A stretch of DNA of 64,000 nucleotides, from positions 69,605,381-69,669,380 of the forward strand of contig JALJCS010000001.1 of NCBI GenBank assembly GCA_023055355.1, written 5' to 3'. The notes under the pieces are model-generated. The model made no database searches. It was not told the origin of the DNA and was given only the letters and a program-made list of their open reading frames with translations. The position numbers were made by a program, and so were the translations under genes. Numbering within the stretch: position 1 is the first letter of the stretch; each line of letters starts with the position of its first letter. This stretch comes from Agelaius tricolor. Lineage: Eukaryota > Chordata > Aves > Passeriformes > Icteridae. Shown piece by piece: positions 1 to 14,637 of the stretch.

Positions 1-1663
<1,663 letters not shown>

Positions 1664-4600
1664 TGAAAGTAATTTTACTGACATTATTACTCAACAGGTA
1701 TTTTATTTCCCTAGAATTAAGTAACGTGGAGATTATCCAAATGTTTTCTTTAAAGTATGCAAGCATGGAAGTTTATTCAAATCTGAGCCTTTTAAAGAAG
1801 CTTTTAAAATAATAATTTTCTTTTAGTTCTTTTCAGGTAATAGCAATGCCTCTTTCTGATAGAATTTTGTTTCATCTTCTTTTATGTGTTGAGAGGGAAA
1901 TAAATACGAACTTCTAAATGAAGACTTACTTTAAAAAGGAATGTTTTTAAAATGACTTGAAAGAAAAAGGTTCTGAAGGATTACAACTACCATCTGAAGT
2001 CCACTTACTAATAATGTATTTTATTTTAGACTAATGGTGACTTGTTCTTTAGTATCTGAGAACAGTTTGTTCTCCTCATTTTTAATTTGTTTTGCCAAGT
2101 ACAGGGAAGTTTCATAACAAAATGAAAAGCAGCTCTAATTATATTTTTTTACATGTGTCTTTTATTACATACCTATTATTCCTTCAAATTGGGTAAAAAT
2201 TAAGTGTTAGTAAATAAAGGTAGAATTTGATCTTTAAATGTTTTTTATGTCTGAAAATGTGCATTACTGACAAAATGCTGGATACTGAGTAGAATTTTGT
2301 AATGCAAGTATTTCTTGCATTGCAAAAGGAGTGCACTTGCTTGATTAAATATTTACCTTGTCCTACTGCTGTCACTATGCAGTCAGCTATTGAATGTATC
2401 TTAGGATTGTGCCTAAAGCTTTTTAGGCACAATTAGAATTAGAATTTGTAATCTGGTAGTGTTGCATTGAAATACAGCATTCAGATGTGCAATGCAATGT
2501 GGGGCATTAAAAACTCATGGTGTCCATGAACTGAACAAACCACTGGGTTGTGTTTAGTGTAGTGTCCATGGTGATTCTGTATGAAGAGACTTAACAGATG
2601 AAACTGCTGTCCTTGTAAAGTGCTTATCACTATAAGGTCAAGGTCACTCATGGCTTTGAGAGGTGGCTGCATTGCTGTCAGTCACTTTACACAGGATTTA
2701 CCCAGTGACCTTTTTTTGCTAGTATTTCTGCCTTTGGAGGAAATAGGAAATCCTTTTAACATCAGTACTAGGTTATATTCTTGGTACTACAAAGTGATTT
2801 TTGACAATATTGAGGGGTTTTTGTTTCTTGGATTCTTGTTCTTTGTTTTAAATTCTACTGCTGTGGAGATGTGTGGATTAGTCTGAAGGAGACTTTCTTG
2901 TGGGCATGATAGCACTGTGATATGGAGCTGGTTCTGTCTACCTGGACAAAACAATGTAAGGAAGGAGAGAGTGTCAAATTATGTTTTAACTCCCATGATA
3001 CATCACTTTTTTTAATTAATAAAGCTTTATACAAAGGTCTGTACAGCTTATGAATTTTGGCATCTACTGTGTAAGTTACTTGGCTGCTTTCAGTGGTTCT
3101 TCTGGTAATTCTTCCATGAGTTAATTTCATTTTTCTTCTTCAAACCTTATTGTAAAACTCTGTAACCTGTGCTAATGCAGCACATCAGCATTTGCCTCAG
3201 TGAAATTTCAGGGGAAATATTAGAATTGTGAAATAGTTGAAAAAAATTACTAAGTTTTTGTCATATGGCCAGAATCAAGTGCATTTTCCATAAAAAGAAC
3301 CAGACTTTAAATAATGCATCAATAGCTTATCTTGTATTTAAAGGCTTAGATAGGTGACAAGGAGGGTAATGTTTACTGATTAAATAAAGATTATCAGCCT
3401 GGACAGAGGCCATTTAAAAAATGTCATGAGTAGTTCTTTTGGCACTTAACCCTTCCCCTTTTTGCTCCAGCAGCAAAACAAACCCAAATCACGCTTTGGA
3501 AGATGAGAAAATGACAGGGACACCAGTGTACCTGATTCTATGTGTGTATGTTCAGAATATTTTAATAGTTCTGTAAACTTTAAGACACTTGACATTGTAC
3601 TCAAGATTGAGTAATCTTATTTACAAATAATTACAAATATAGTTACAAATCTTACAAATATATTGCTGAACTGAAAGACATTCAGTTTTAGAGTCCAAGA
3701 CCATTTTGTGTGTCTTATTGCATAGATACCTATAATAGGATCTGCTGGCTAGCTTTCCCTAAAGGAAAAGGCAGATGACTTCTCTTCTGACATTACAAAT
3801 CAAGTTGGTCTGTCTTTGCTTAGGACTTCAAAACCCATAAAGTTTCTCTTACTGCTATTCAATTGTAGGAGCTTTTTCTGGAAGAAAGTTTATATCAGTA
3901 GAAACATCATATAGGCAGTGGTTCCTGTGGCAAGTGATTGTTGCTTTATTTTAGCTGTAGGGTGATCCCTGCTTAAAGAATCCTTATTTCAGCCAATTCT
4001 GCTGTATTGAGTACCAAAATATTAGAAAGGACTCTTTATACCTCAAAGAATTCTGTGAGCATATAAAAACCGAATTAGTTTCCTGTAACTCAAGTGTGGT
4101 CTGAAGATAACTGAAATGCTAACTATTTCTGTGTTCTTGTTATGAGGCAGATTATTGCTTGGCTTAAGCAACAGCATTTTCTGAAGAGCAGAGCTGTAAA
4201 ATGTGAAGAGGAGTAATGAAATAGAGTGTTTCTATTTTTAGATGATTATTTAGTTAATGAATGTGACTCTTTCAGCTCCAGGCTTGCAGCTTATTTTGGA
4301 ACCTGAGGTGGGTTGAAAGGAAAACTTTAATTTGCTGCTTTTGTGTTTTACATTTTTCCTTACCTTATCTAAGTAGGTTCTTTAAAACAAGAAGTGGCGA
4401 CACAAGAAACAGACCAGAGGAGTATTATTTGTTAAGGCTGTGTTTTCCTGTTGAATGTTTTGGCCGTCATCTGTTAAGAACCACAAGCTAAGACTTTTAA
4501 AATCTGCAAACAGGTAGCAGTAATGGAATTTGGTGTTCCTGTATCAAAAAGCATGAGGGTAATACAGCTTTATCTCAGACTTCTTGTCCCAAAGGCTGCA

Positions 4601-4864
4601 CTTCCTGTGAGAATACATTCAAGTTAATTCAAGGACTTCGTTTTTCACAGTAGAGACTATAAACTTCTAATTGTCAATTTTGGGAAAGCTTAATTCAGAA
4701 AAAAAGAATAGTAATAAGCCTTTTCTTAGTCAGTGCCACTCACCAATAATGTAAATTGTGAATATATGGATATGTATCCTGTCCCTGAGCATGGAAGAAC
4801 TTCAGTGCAATTGTTATTGGCTTATTTAGCTGATATGATGAGGTTGAAGATGAATTGACTAAGT

Positions 4865-5985
4865 GAAAGGAGTATGTCAAAAAGCAGGATCATGACCCTG
4901 GAATTTAGGAGAGCAGACTTGAACCTCTTCAGGTATCTGCTTGGAAGTATTCTGTGAGTTACAGCCCTGGAGAGAAGAGGGGTTCAGAAAAACTTGTTGG
5001 TATTCAAGGATCAGCCCGTCCAAACTTAACAAAGTTCCACCCCAGCAAGGGGGAAAGCAAACAAGGGCAACAGGAGGCCTGTGTGGATGAGAAAGGAGCT
5101 CCTTATTGAACCTGGACATGAAATGGAATTATATATGAATTGGAAGCAAGGATAGGCAGAACAAGAGAAGTATAGAGTTGCTGTTTGATCTTGCAAGAAT
5201 AGGGGTTAGAAAAGCCAAGGCTGACATGGAGTTGGGTCTTGCAAGGGACCGGAAGGGCAGCAAGAAAGGATTCTACAAGTACATAAATATCAAAAAGAAG
5301 ACCAAAGGAAATATGAGCCTGCAGCTGTATGGGAATAAATGGCATGGAAAAGGCCAAGGTACTCAATATTTTCTTTGTCTCAGTGTTTAACAGTCAGTCC
5401 AGCTTTCAGGAGTCTCATGCTCTTGAGACCAGAGAGGAAGTTGAGGAAGGAAGCCTTACCTTGGTGGAGGTCCCCGTTAGGGAGCACTTAAACTGGACAT
5501 ACTCAAGTCTGTGGTACCTGATGGGTTGCACCCACGAGTGCTGGGAGCTGCTTGGATTTCATTATGAGACTACTCTCAGTTATCTTAGAATGATAATGGT
5601 GGATTATTTTTATTTCTTATTATGGAATAATTATTATGAATTATCTCCTCTTATGGAAGAGAACAAGTGTCACTCCTGTTTCCAAGAAGGATCAGGGGAG
5701 CTTCAAGTTGGTTAGCTCCACTTTAGTCTCTGGGAGGGTGATGAAGGAAATCCTCATGGAAACCATTTCCAAACACATGCAGGACAAGATGGTGATTGGA
5801 AGTAGTCAGCATGGATTTTCAAAGGGAAAATAATCCTTAACCAAACTGTTTGTTCTGTATGATAAGATGTCTGGCTTGGTGAATGGGGTGAACGCTGTAA
5901 ATTCTGTTTATCTTGATTTTAGTAAGGTTTTTAATGGTATCTTCCATAATATTCTCACAGAGCAGCTAACAGTCTACAGACAAAA
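4865..5985 (+). mobile_element. CR1 LINE ORF2 fragment, frameshifted reverse-transcriptase remnant
   Basis: Translations of the + strand, shifting between frames, follow the order of a CR1 ORF2 protein. First comes RRADLNLFRYLLGSI-like sequence (about 4907-4952), then RRPVWMRKELL (about 5070-5105), then a piece like ARDRKGSKKGFYKYINIKKK (5246-5305). KAKVLNIFFVSVFNSQSSFQES follows (from about 5347), then LKSVVPDGLHPRVLG (about 5502-5550). The palm-domain start lies at about 5700-5960, with HGFSKGK and VYLDFSKVF. This matches the linker and N-terminal RT region of avian CR1. The 5' part, the catalytic FADD region, the C-terminus and the 3' UTR are missing, and stops and frameshifts break it, so it is dead. 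It sits in sense orientation to CDK19. The 5' border is approximate. Confidence 0.88.
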
Positions 5986-8900
5986 ATGACTTTAGTAAAG
6001 GTTTCACATGAACCAGAGACTTGAGTCAAGACTTAGATGTTCTTTGTTCAACTTCTGGTCCTTTCTAGCTTTTTTTGCACCCTCACCAATAAGAACTTCC
6101 CTTCTTCCGAGGATAAAATATGAACTCTAGCCTTCGTCTCTGGAAATAGTGACCTTAATTCTAAACTTAATTCAATTTTTCTATATCAGGGTGGTTTTAT
6201 AGCTCATTCTTTTTTTTCCTGTAGGGGAAAAAGAGACCAGGCTGTTGCAGATGATTTAAATGGGAGAAGCAGAGCTGCAAATCAGCATTGCTAGCTTAGT
6301 GTTTTTTGAGTGCCCTAAATTGGTGCTGCTTTGCCCTGTGTGAATGTTGGGTCTGGGTCCTGTAACCATTTTAGTTGCCACATCCTGTGCCTGTGTGTGC
6401 TGATTTTTAGGGGAGGCTACTCCTTCTGGGAGGCCTTGAAATGGTGCCAGTATGCCGTGGCACACTAGTGGGAGCATCAGTTGGCCTTTGTTGTTCAAAC
6501 TTGCATTTATGGGTACAGGCTAAAATAAATTCAGACTATAATGTTAAATGAGTTACTGAAAGCTCAGTTGAACAATTTAGCATGCAAAAACCATTCTCAG
6601 TCCTTTCACCTACTTATGCAGTATATGTTCCAAAGTAGTACAGCACACAAATATTTTGGTTCCTGAGGGTGGGCAAAGTTTTAGAAGCCTTACAGGTTTA
6701 ATAATATATCTTTGTAACCTTTTTGTGTTTGTCAGCTCTCTTGAAGGTGGCACTTTCTCACTATATTTACGTTCTTTTCTGCCTCCTTGCTGTCCATAGC
6801 CTTCCTTTCTGTGTGGGCAGTTCTTCTGGGGTTGTGTCCCCCTCTTCTTGGGTTTGGCTATGCTGTGATGTTGTGCTGCTGAAGCTGAGCCAAGGAAATC
6901 AGCCAGACTTACCATCTCCATGTTGAAGCACTTTGTGCCTTTGCCACACGTTTCCTCTGCTGCCCCTGGCAGCGTGGCACAGGACTCAGGGGGACATTTT
7001 ATGCTTTGCTGGTAGAGCTGGTAAAACTTACTTGCTTTTACCTCTGTCAGATGCTGCACATCATTTACAAGCTGCTCTCACCTCCCTGGTTGGAAACTGC
7101 TTAGTCAAATGAGTTAAACATGAAGTTACTTAATTTGAGACTGTGGACCAGGCTGGCCTTAAACATCTTTGACCTGTCTCTGCATCTCTTAGTAACATGG
7201 AAAAGGTCAGCTGTACAGAAATAATGGTAACTTTCCAGTATTTATAAAACACTTAGAAGATAGTTGCATAACATTTAATAATAAGTACAAATTCTGTGCT
7301 TCAGCTCTATCGACCTTTTCTTTGTCCACGACAATCACAGCGGGTTGCAGTATTTATTTGCTGCTGTGTAGACTTATGTAGACTTTGGTCCCTGGCTTTG
7401 TTGGAGGCAAGGCTGAGTAAAAAAAGGCTTAAAAAAAGTCTGTGTACCTGAGTACTTTTGCTGTTGGAGATTCCTTTTGAATGTCAGGACTTCTTTTCCC
7501 ATGCCAAGACAGAATAAATGAGTAGAAGGTTTGGCAATGTAAAATCTCCCCACAAAGTCTCTACTACCTAATTAGAAAAGATTGTTTGTGGAAACTTTGA
7601 AACTCCACTCCCTCTTTCAATAGCTGGAGGTAGTGAAATAAGTGAAAAAAACTTTTTTTGAAGGGATTTTTATTAGAGAGCTAAGGCATGTGTTGGCTAG
7701 AAGTGTCTATGCATTGTGAATCAGCTGGAAAATGCTGGAAAAAGGTTTTTTGGTTCAGCTACATGACAACTCGTGTTTTGCATGCCATAGGAAGAATAAG
7801 AGCTCTCTGTATTACATGGTCTAATCTTGTATAATCTGTGTAATTTAAATGCTTTTTTTGTAAGGGAGTACTTAAATTCCTGCTTTGGTTATTCTTCAAA
7901 AGGGTTCTTTTTTTGGACATTTTTTGTCTTCTTTATTTTATTGCATCTGAAAGAACAATTAACTTCATTAAATAAAAAAAGTATACAAGGAGTAAGTATG
8001 TGGAACAAAGCTATTTTTGTTTAATCAATTAAGCTGATGTTTCTATTAGCCCATAAATACACTGTAGTGTTTATGAAAATAAAGTTTCACAGCTTGAAGT
8101 ACAATTTTAAATCAAGAGATTGGACAAAAGTAGAGCATCATCTGAAGCAGCTAGTCAGCTCCATTGTCTTAACTACAGATATGTCCTTCAGCAATTTAAT
8201 AACAAAAAAGAGTATGCAGAGGAGAAAGGAAAAGGAAGATGCTGCTTTTAGATTTCTAAATGCAAAATTTGCAACTTCTTTTTATGCAGAGGTTCCTTTT
8301 CTTTTCTTGAAGTTGTGTTTCTGCTCAAAGCAGGAGAGCAATATCAGTATATCTATGGCAAGTATGTTAAAAAGAAGAAAAAGAAAGCTTTTACCCCATT
8401 CTAACATGAGCCGAGGAAACGTCTTTATGAGTTTGAAACTTGACATCAGTTAGGCTATAATCCAAATTCCCAGTGCAGCTGACTAGGGAGAATGACTGTT
8501 CAGTGCTATTTAGGCTCAGTTATTTTCACTTTGTATTTGCTGTTTTGTTCAGATTCTGAATATTCTCAGAACACACAAATGCAAAACCAACTGATGGTGC
8601 CTTCAGCAGAAATGAACAAAAACCCAAAGCCAAACAGCTTCAATGCACTGAAAGCAAATTACTACTTTATCACTCAGATAAAGAAAACCAGAGTTGCTGA
8701 TAAAGCAAAGAAGAGATTTTTAAATACTTACTTGCCAAACTTAGATATCCCTGCAAGACTGTGTGTGTATGCACAAGTGAACATATATTCTTACACAACA
8801 TATATACTTACACATTTTAAAGCTTCAGCTGGAATGTTTTGTAAATCATGTTCTTTTCTGAATTTGCCATAAACTTTGTTTCCTGTTTCTCATTCTTTCT

Positions 8901-9546
8901 TTTGCATTGCGTTCCTTATGTTCCTCCATTTGTGCTTTCCCAGTAAAGTAAAATTAGTTTTTACCTGTTTTCAGTTTATTCTGCGTTGAGTTGTAAAATT
9001 GTTTGAATTAATATATTGACTTTGCATAACTAGAATGTCTCTAATTTAACATTACATGTAGCTACTTTTATGCCTCAGGCTGAGAGGCGATGGCATGGGT
9101 TATCAGATTGTGAATCATATTTAAGTTGGAACTCCTATTATTGAATTCTCCACTTCATTTAGAACCAAGCTCACATTTTCCTATTCAGCCTTTCATAATC
9201 AATGTAGTAGCAGAAGCTCTTGTTGCACTTGATGTCCCTTGTAAGTGTCAAATCAAGGTGAACTTCAGCTCTCCTGACACCATCCCTACCTGCCTGGGCA
9301 AGGTCTGTAAACTCCTCCCATGTAGCCTGTCCCTGTTTGCACCTCTCTGTACACTGGCATTTGAGCTCTGACAGTCTGCTAAGCCAGACAGGTCTGCTTG
9401 TATTTCTTAACAGACCTGCCAGTTTGCCTGAGCAATTTTGCTGTTCAGAACTGCTTCCTGTGCCTACCTACTAGTTTCTTCAGTAAGCTGTAGTATGCTG
9501 TTCTGAAGCTCCAGGTCTGTGCTCTGCCTTCTTCACTCAGGGTCTT

Positions 9547-9941
9547 AGAATCATAAGATAATGGAATGGCTTGGGTTGGAGGGGGCCTTAAAGATCACCT
9601 AGTTCCATCCTTCCTGCCTTGGGCCAGGGGTGCCACCACTAGATCATTTTGTTCATGGCCCCATCCAACCTGACCATGAACACTGGGAGAGATGGGGCAT
9701 CCACAGCTTCTCTGGGCAACCTGTTCTCGTTCCTCACCGCCCTCTGAGTAAAGAATTTCTTCCTAACTTCTAAAAAAATCTTTCCTCTCTTTTTTAATTT
9801 AAAATTCTTCTCCCTTGTCCTATCACTGTCTGTCCATGTAAAAAGTCCCTCTCCTTTTTATAATCCCCCTTGTACTAAGTATTAGAAAGATACAGATGAT
9901 GTCCCTGCAGCCTTCTCTTCTCTGTGCTGAATAACCTCAGG
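9547..9941 (-). mobile_element. CR1 LINE 3' end, antisense
   Basis: The + strand starts with AGAATCATAAGATAATGG and GGCTTGGGTTGGAGGGG, the reverse complement of the CR1 3' terminus (ATTCTATGATTCTAT type). It continues through the familiar CR1 blocks: TTAAAGATCACCTAGTTCCA, then GGGCATCCACAGCTTCTCTG, then AAAGAATTTCTTCCTAA, then a CTTGTCCTATCACTGTC block. The last clear match is around GCAGCCTTCTCTTCTCTGTG at 9908-9927. The element therefore reads on the minus strand and is truncated at its 5' end, as usual for CR1. It has no coding capacity left. The far end could be a little beyond 9941. Confidence 0.9.
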
Positions 9942-12071
9942 TGTAGTTGATAGTTGCAACAGCCAAAGCTACCTTGTCAAATCTCCAACCAGTTCTTCCT
10001 TGTTGGAGAACAACTGTGTGCCTTTATTGGCCCTTCCAGTATGTGTATCAAGAAGCTGTTCCTGATAGCCTCCCAAATTTAACTGAGTTAATTCCAGCAG
10101 ATGTCAAGGAGGTAAATACCTTCTCATAAGAATGATGGCTTGTGGATCAGAGACTTCTCTGAGTTTAGAGGAGACTTCACCCTATACCCCATCCTTATCA
10201 GATGGTTCTGTAATGTACTCCCAACACAATGTCCTCCTTACTGGTCTCTCTGGTGTCCCAGATCCATAAACTGCCTGAGACTTGTTGCTTCCCATGGAGT
10301 CTGTGAGGCAGAAATGAAATACTATTGGTAGTGCTTAAACTGGATAAATTTAATACAGAACCAAGATGGCTGGATTGCAAATGGATCATCAGTGGAAGAA
10401 AAAAAAAAATCTAGGAATTTGATCAAATGTTGCTTTTCCCCCCATTTTTACCTGGCATTGTCTTAGCCCTCTGTGTGGCTAAGTGGATAGTGGTTTTAGT
10501 TCGCAGTCGTGTTTTACTCTGCAAGTTTTTGTGTGCAAATTGTAGTCAGCTTTCTTATTGAAACCAAAATGTCACCTTCTACTAAAACTTTATTGACTTA
10601 ATTGAATTCCATTATGTGAACAGTTTCAGTGTGGTGTTTGTTTTCTTGTGTACCTCTGTGTCTATTTCTGTGGTAAACTGAACAGTAGCTCTTTTTAAAT
10701 ACAGCTTCTACTGTATCCTACTGAGAATTTCTTGTCTTTATGATGACTTGAGATGTAAATGTAGGGGGCTTTTAAGATACAGGAAGCCTTTCCTGTCTTG
10801 ACACTTTAGTTAAGAGTACAGCACAAAGTGGATAACCTGGTGTCTTTAGTTCTGTGATGCATTTTACAGTGTTTGCATTTTGATAAATGCAATTTGATAA
10901 AGACTATGTGAGCATCATAGTCTTGCTCTCTGCTTCATTTGGCCATCAAATTGGCAAAATGCTTCTGGCTTGTAGAAAGAGCATCACACTCATGCTTCCT
11001 CTGTCACTGCAGTGTCAGGATGCTTCCTGGAGCCTGCCTGTTGCCTGCACATTGTGGATGTACCAAGCTGTGGGTATGTGAATATGCCACAAGTGTACTT
11101 GGCCTTGAGCTTTTTCATATGCCAGCACTTGAGCATACTGAAGTTAATGTAGTCCAGGCAGGCTATACTTCTGGAAAAAATTATTAGTTTTTTGAATATG
11201 TGGAATATTGAAAAAAACTATCAGTAGAATGATTTTGATTGGTGGCAGTTATGAAATGGGAGACCTACTGCCAGTTCTTGAAGACATTGAGTCCCTGCCT
11301 TTTCTTTCTGTGCTAATGAACTTACTCCATCCCATGGCCCCTGCAAAGTTTATTTCTCAACTGTCATTGTCTTTCCATATTTTCACTTCCTTATTAGATT
11401 ACTTCAGTTTCATTTTTACCTCAGTTGCCTTTTGTACTATTTCCCTCGCTTTCCTTTATCTCCAGATGTCTTTAATATTTACAGGCAATATAGTGGTTTT
11501 CTGTCTGCTAGTTCTATATTGGATCCATTTTGGTTTGATTTCTCTAAGCTCCTACTCTAAAAAAGCTTCTTATTACTGTGATTAATGATCTCTCTCTCTG
11601 ACCAAACACCAAGGTTTGTTCAGTATCCTCATTTGCCTTAATATCTTTGCACTTCAGACTTATAATTGTTTCTTCTTTTTTGACATGTTATATTTGTTAT
11701 GTATTAGTGATTTTCTGCTTGCCTAGGTTTCACTTAGTCTGTTTAATTTTTCTCAGGATGGGTGATCCTTGTAGCTTTACATTCTGTCTCTAAATATTAT
11801 ACTTGTGGCCTAAAAAATACTTTACTGTTGCAAAATTGTCTTTTGTACTGTTTTACGTTTGAAATTCTCTGAACTTTGCTCAAAGCTATCAAAATAAGGA
11901 ATTCTACTGTGATTTTATGTTTGATAATTTTCAGCTATCTCCATTGCTCAGATTTTCAGTCTAAGGCCAGATGGATGATTTAATTTTTGCTTCTTCTGGT
12001 CATCTCAAATCCAGACCATTTTCAAGCTTTTATTTTTTGTCCTCAGTACTTTTAGAGCTCACGTGGGTTGT

Positions 12072-12143
12072 GTTTTGGTTTTTTTTCTTTGGTGGGTTGT
12101 TTTTTTTTTTTGTTTTTTTTTTTGGTTTGTTTGTTTTTTTCCC
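12072..12143. repeat. T/G-rich low-complexity tract
   Basis: Runs of T broken by GG or GTTTG fill this stretch directly upstream (on the + strand) of the antisense CR1 at 12200. Such tracts are common in bird introns. The short hydrophobic reading frame through it is a composition artefact. Confidence 0.85.
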
Positions 12144-12199
12144 CAACTGAGGTGAGCCTGGAAAATGGATCTATAGTGCTTTCTCACGGGGATTATTTT

Positions 12200-12504
12200 C
12201 ATAAAATTATAGAATGGTTTGGGTTGGGAGGGACCTTAAGGATCATCTAGTTCCAATGCCCCTGCCATGGACTGGGGCACCTTCCACTAGATCAGGTTGC
12301 TTCACGTCCCATCCAGCCTGGCCTTGAACACTGCCAGGGATGGGGCATCCACAGATTCTCTGGGCAGCTTGTGCCAGGGTCTCACCTCCCTCACAATGGA
12401 GAATATCTTCCTAATATCTAATCTAACCCCAGCCTTTTTCAGTATAAAGCCATTGACCCTTGTCCTGTCACTACATGCTCTTGTGAAAAGCCCCTCTCTG
12501 ACCT
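12200..12504 (-). mobile_element. CR1 LINE 3' end, antisense
   Basis: The + strand carries ATAAAATTATAGAATGG and TTTGGGTTGGGAGGGACC, then the block around ATCATCTAGTTCCAATGCCC. GGATGGGGCATCCACAGATT and TCTTCCTAATATCTAATCTA follow, and then CTTGTCCTGTCACTACATGC. This is the reverse complement of a standard avian CR1 3' end, so the element runs on the minus strand. It is closer to the family consensus than the copy at 9547-9941, which suggests a younger insertion. It is 5' truncated and non-coding. Confidence 0.92.
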
Positions 12505-13689
12505 TAATAATTCTACAATTTCAATTTCTGTGTTTGTTGGTCTTCCATCACATGCAGATGGGAAAAAATAAATCCATCCATCTTGCTAAAGCATGCAAAG
12601 GAATTTGGTCATCCAGTGCACTTCATTGTTGTTGTTAACATTTTATCAATATTTGTAGAATTGTGGTGAGTTTAAGGCAACAAAAGGCATCTTCAAAGTT
12701 TAGTCTGCTGCTTCTCTCCTGAATTTGGCTAGAGGACGCTAGTGAGTACCTGTGAGGGATGACTCCCTTTAGTGCTAGAGTAGCTCCAGTAACCCAGAGG
12801 GATAGCAGTGAAAGTGACTGTTTCTACACCACAATCGGGGGACTGAGCTGACAGTTCTAGATTTGATAAGACTTGCTCTCAGACTACTCATAAGCTGCAG
12901 CATTTGCAGCTTGACAGCTTGGCAGTCATGATGGTGGAAACTGGCTGAATACAGAGCCTCAAAGTGACTGTTGCTTGGCCAAAGGACAGTGACACAGCTG
13001 TTGCTTTTAGCGCGTGTGAAAGTGGGCTTGAGTGTATGCAGTCTAATAAATATGGGCTTAATGTTAAAAAGTCACAGCATTTGGCTGCATTAGTGGTGAT
13101 GAGGGAGCAGTGGGGAGAGCGAGTGTGCAGAGTGACTTAGGCTGATATTGCCCTTTTACAGTGCATGATGCTCAGAAGGATTCTGTTGTCTAGGTAACAG
13201 GGTCTGTACTTCATTTCTTAAGAAAGATGGAACAGATGTTCCTACAAGAAGCAACCAATTATCACCAGTGAGAGCACTGGCAGTATTTAAACTAATTGCT
13301 TTGTTGTTACATACAGTTCAATTCATAGGCTGTGAATAGTGAAGAAAATTTAAAGGAAAGAGTCTTCCTTGCATGGATTTTCCTGAATGAGGGTTTTAAA
13401 AAATTTTTGCAGTTTATAAAATTGCACTCATCCATGTGCCTTTTGAGACTTCGATTTATCACTCCCTTTTTCTCTATATCATCCAGTCTTTTCTATTTGA
13501 TATTTATAGTGTCTCTCATGATCCACTGAATCCCATTGCTCCATCACATCTGTGTCAGATCACATTAATTTATTTTGTTTATTTAGAATACCTAAAAATC
13601 TGAAGGCAGTGGGGTAAAAGGATGCTTGCAGTGGAGTTAGAGATGGAAGGGCTTTTCTAAGAGATGTGTTTTCTTAGATTTAAGTTTGG

Positions 13690-13705
13690 TTTTTTTTTTT
13701 TTTTT
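13690..13705. repeat. Poly-T run (16 T)
   Basis: A homopolymer of 16 T on the + strand. I see no clear retrocopy attached on the minus-strand side, so treat it as simple sequence. Confidence 0.8.
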
Positions 13706-14637
13706 GGTGGCAAAATCCAAGCACAGCAAGTCAGCTAGGGACTGTGCTATTAAAAGCTGGGGCAAAAGGAAGCCATAGAGAATGGTGTATATATGAAACC
13801 CCACCATGGGCTCCTTAAATGGGGACACAGATTGTGTGTGCTGAGATGAGCAGGTGGTGACAGTGGCAAGAAAGAGAAGACCTGAAGGTGACAGTGAGGA
13901 GCAAAGAGTGCCCAAGCTCTTTCACTTCAGCAGTTCCCAGCAGTGTGGCTTGTTTGTGTGAAAAGTTGCGCTAAAGAAACTTCTTGTATGGATTCAAGTG
14001 TTTGTTTTCTTTATGGATATGGCTTTTGTAGTCCTCACAGCATAAGATATGCTCCTGTCTTTTATAAGAGATTTAGGGTGAGGTATGTGTGTAAATCTAC
14101 TTTTATACCTTTGGGATAAAAATCTGATGTTGGTTATTAAAAAAGGAGAAGAGGGCATTGGGACCAGATTCTCAGGGCACTGTTTGTGAGTCCTTAGCAA
14201 AGCTAAGCTGTAATGTTATGCATTTTAGACAAAAGATCTGGCCCATTGCCTGAACTTTTCCATGCTTCTTGCCAAATAAAAGGGCAAATATTCTATTTTT
14301 TAGGTAGGGCATTGCAAAAACATGTTTTTTGTCTTGGCAATAATAGGATAAAGGAAGAATCCTTGTCTTGCTCTCACTTTTTTTTTTTCCTCTGATAAAG
14401 GACTTGCTGTTTTGATTTTTATCTAACGGTGGAAAATGTCATAATGGGTGGAAACAAAGTGCATGTTGCTCTTCTTAGATTATTTGGCTGAGTTATCCCA
14501 TTGTATAGTAGTGACATGTTGGTTGGGACAAAATGTCTTACTACATTCAGTTATTTCAATAACCATTGTAAAATATTTGCAGTCTGAGTAGGAAAAAATA
14601 TTAATTCTAGGGTTTTTTAATCCTTTTTACCAGACTC

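Noticed and set aside
9942..10390. Possible continuation of the antisense CR1 or another repeat
   Set aside because: After about 9941 I could not match the CR1 block order, and no other family was recognised.
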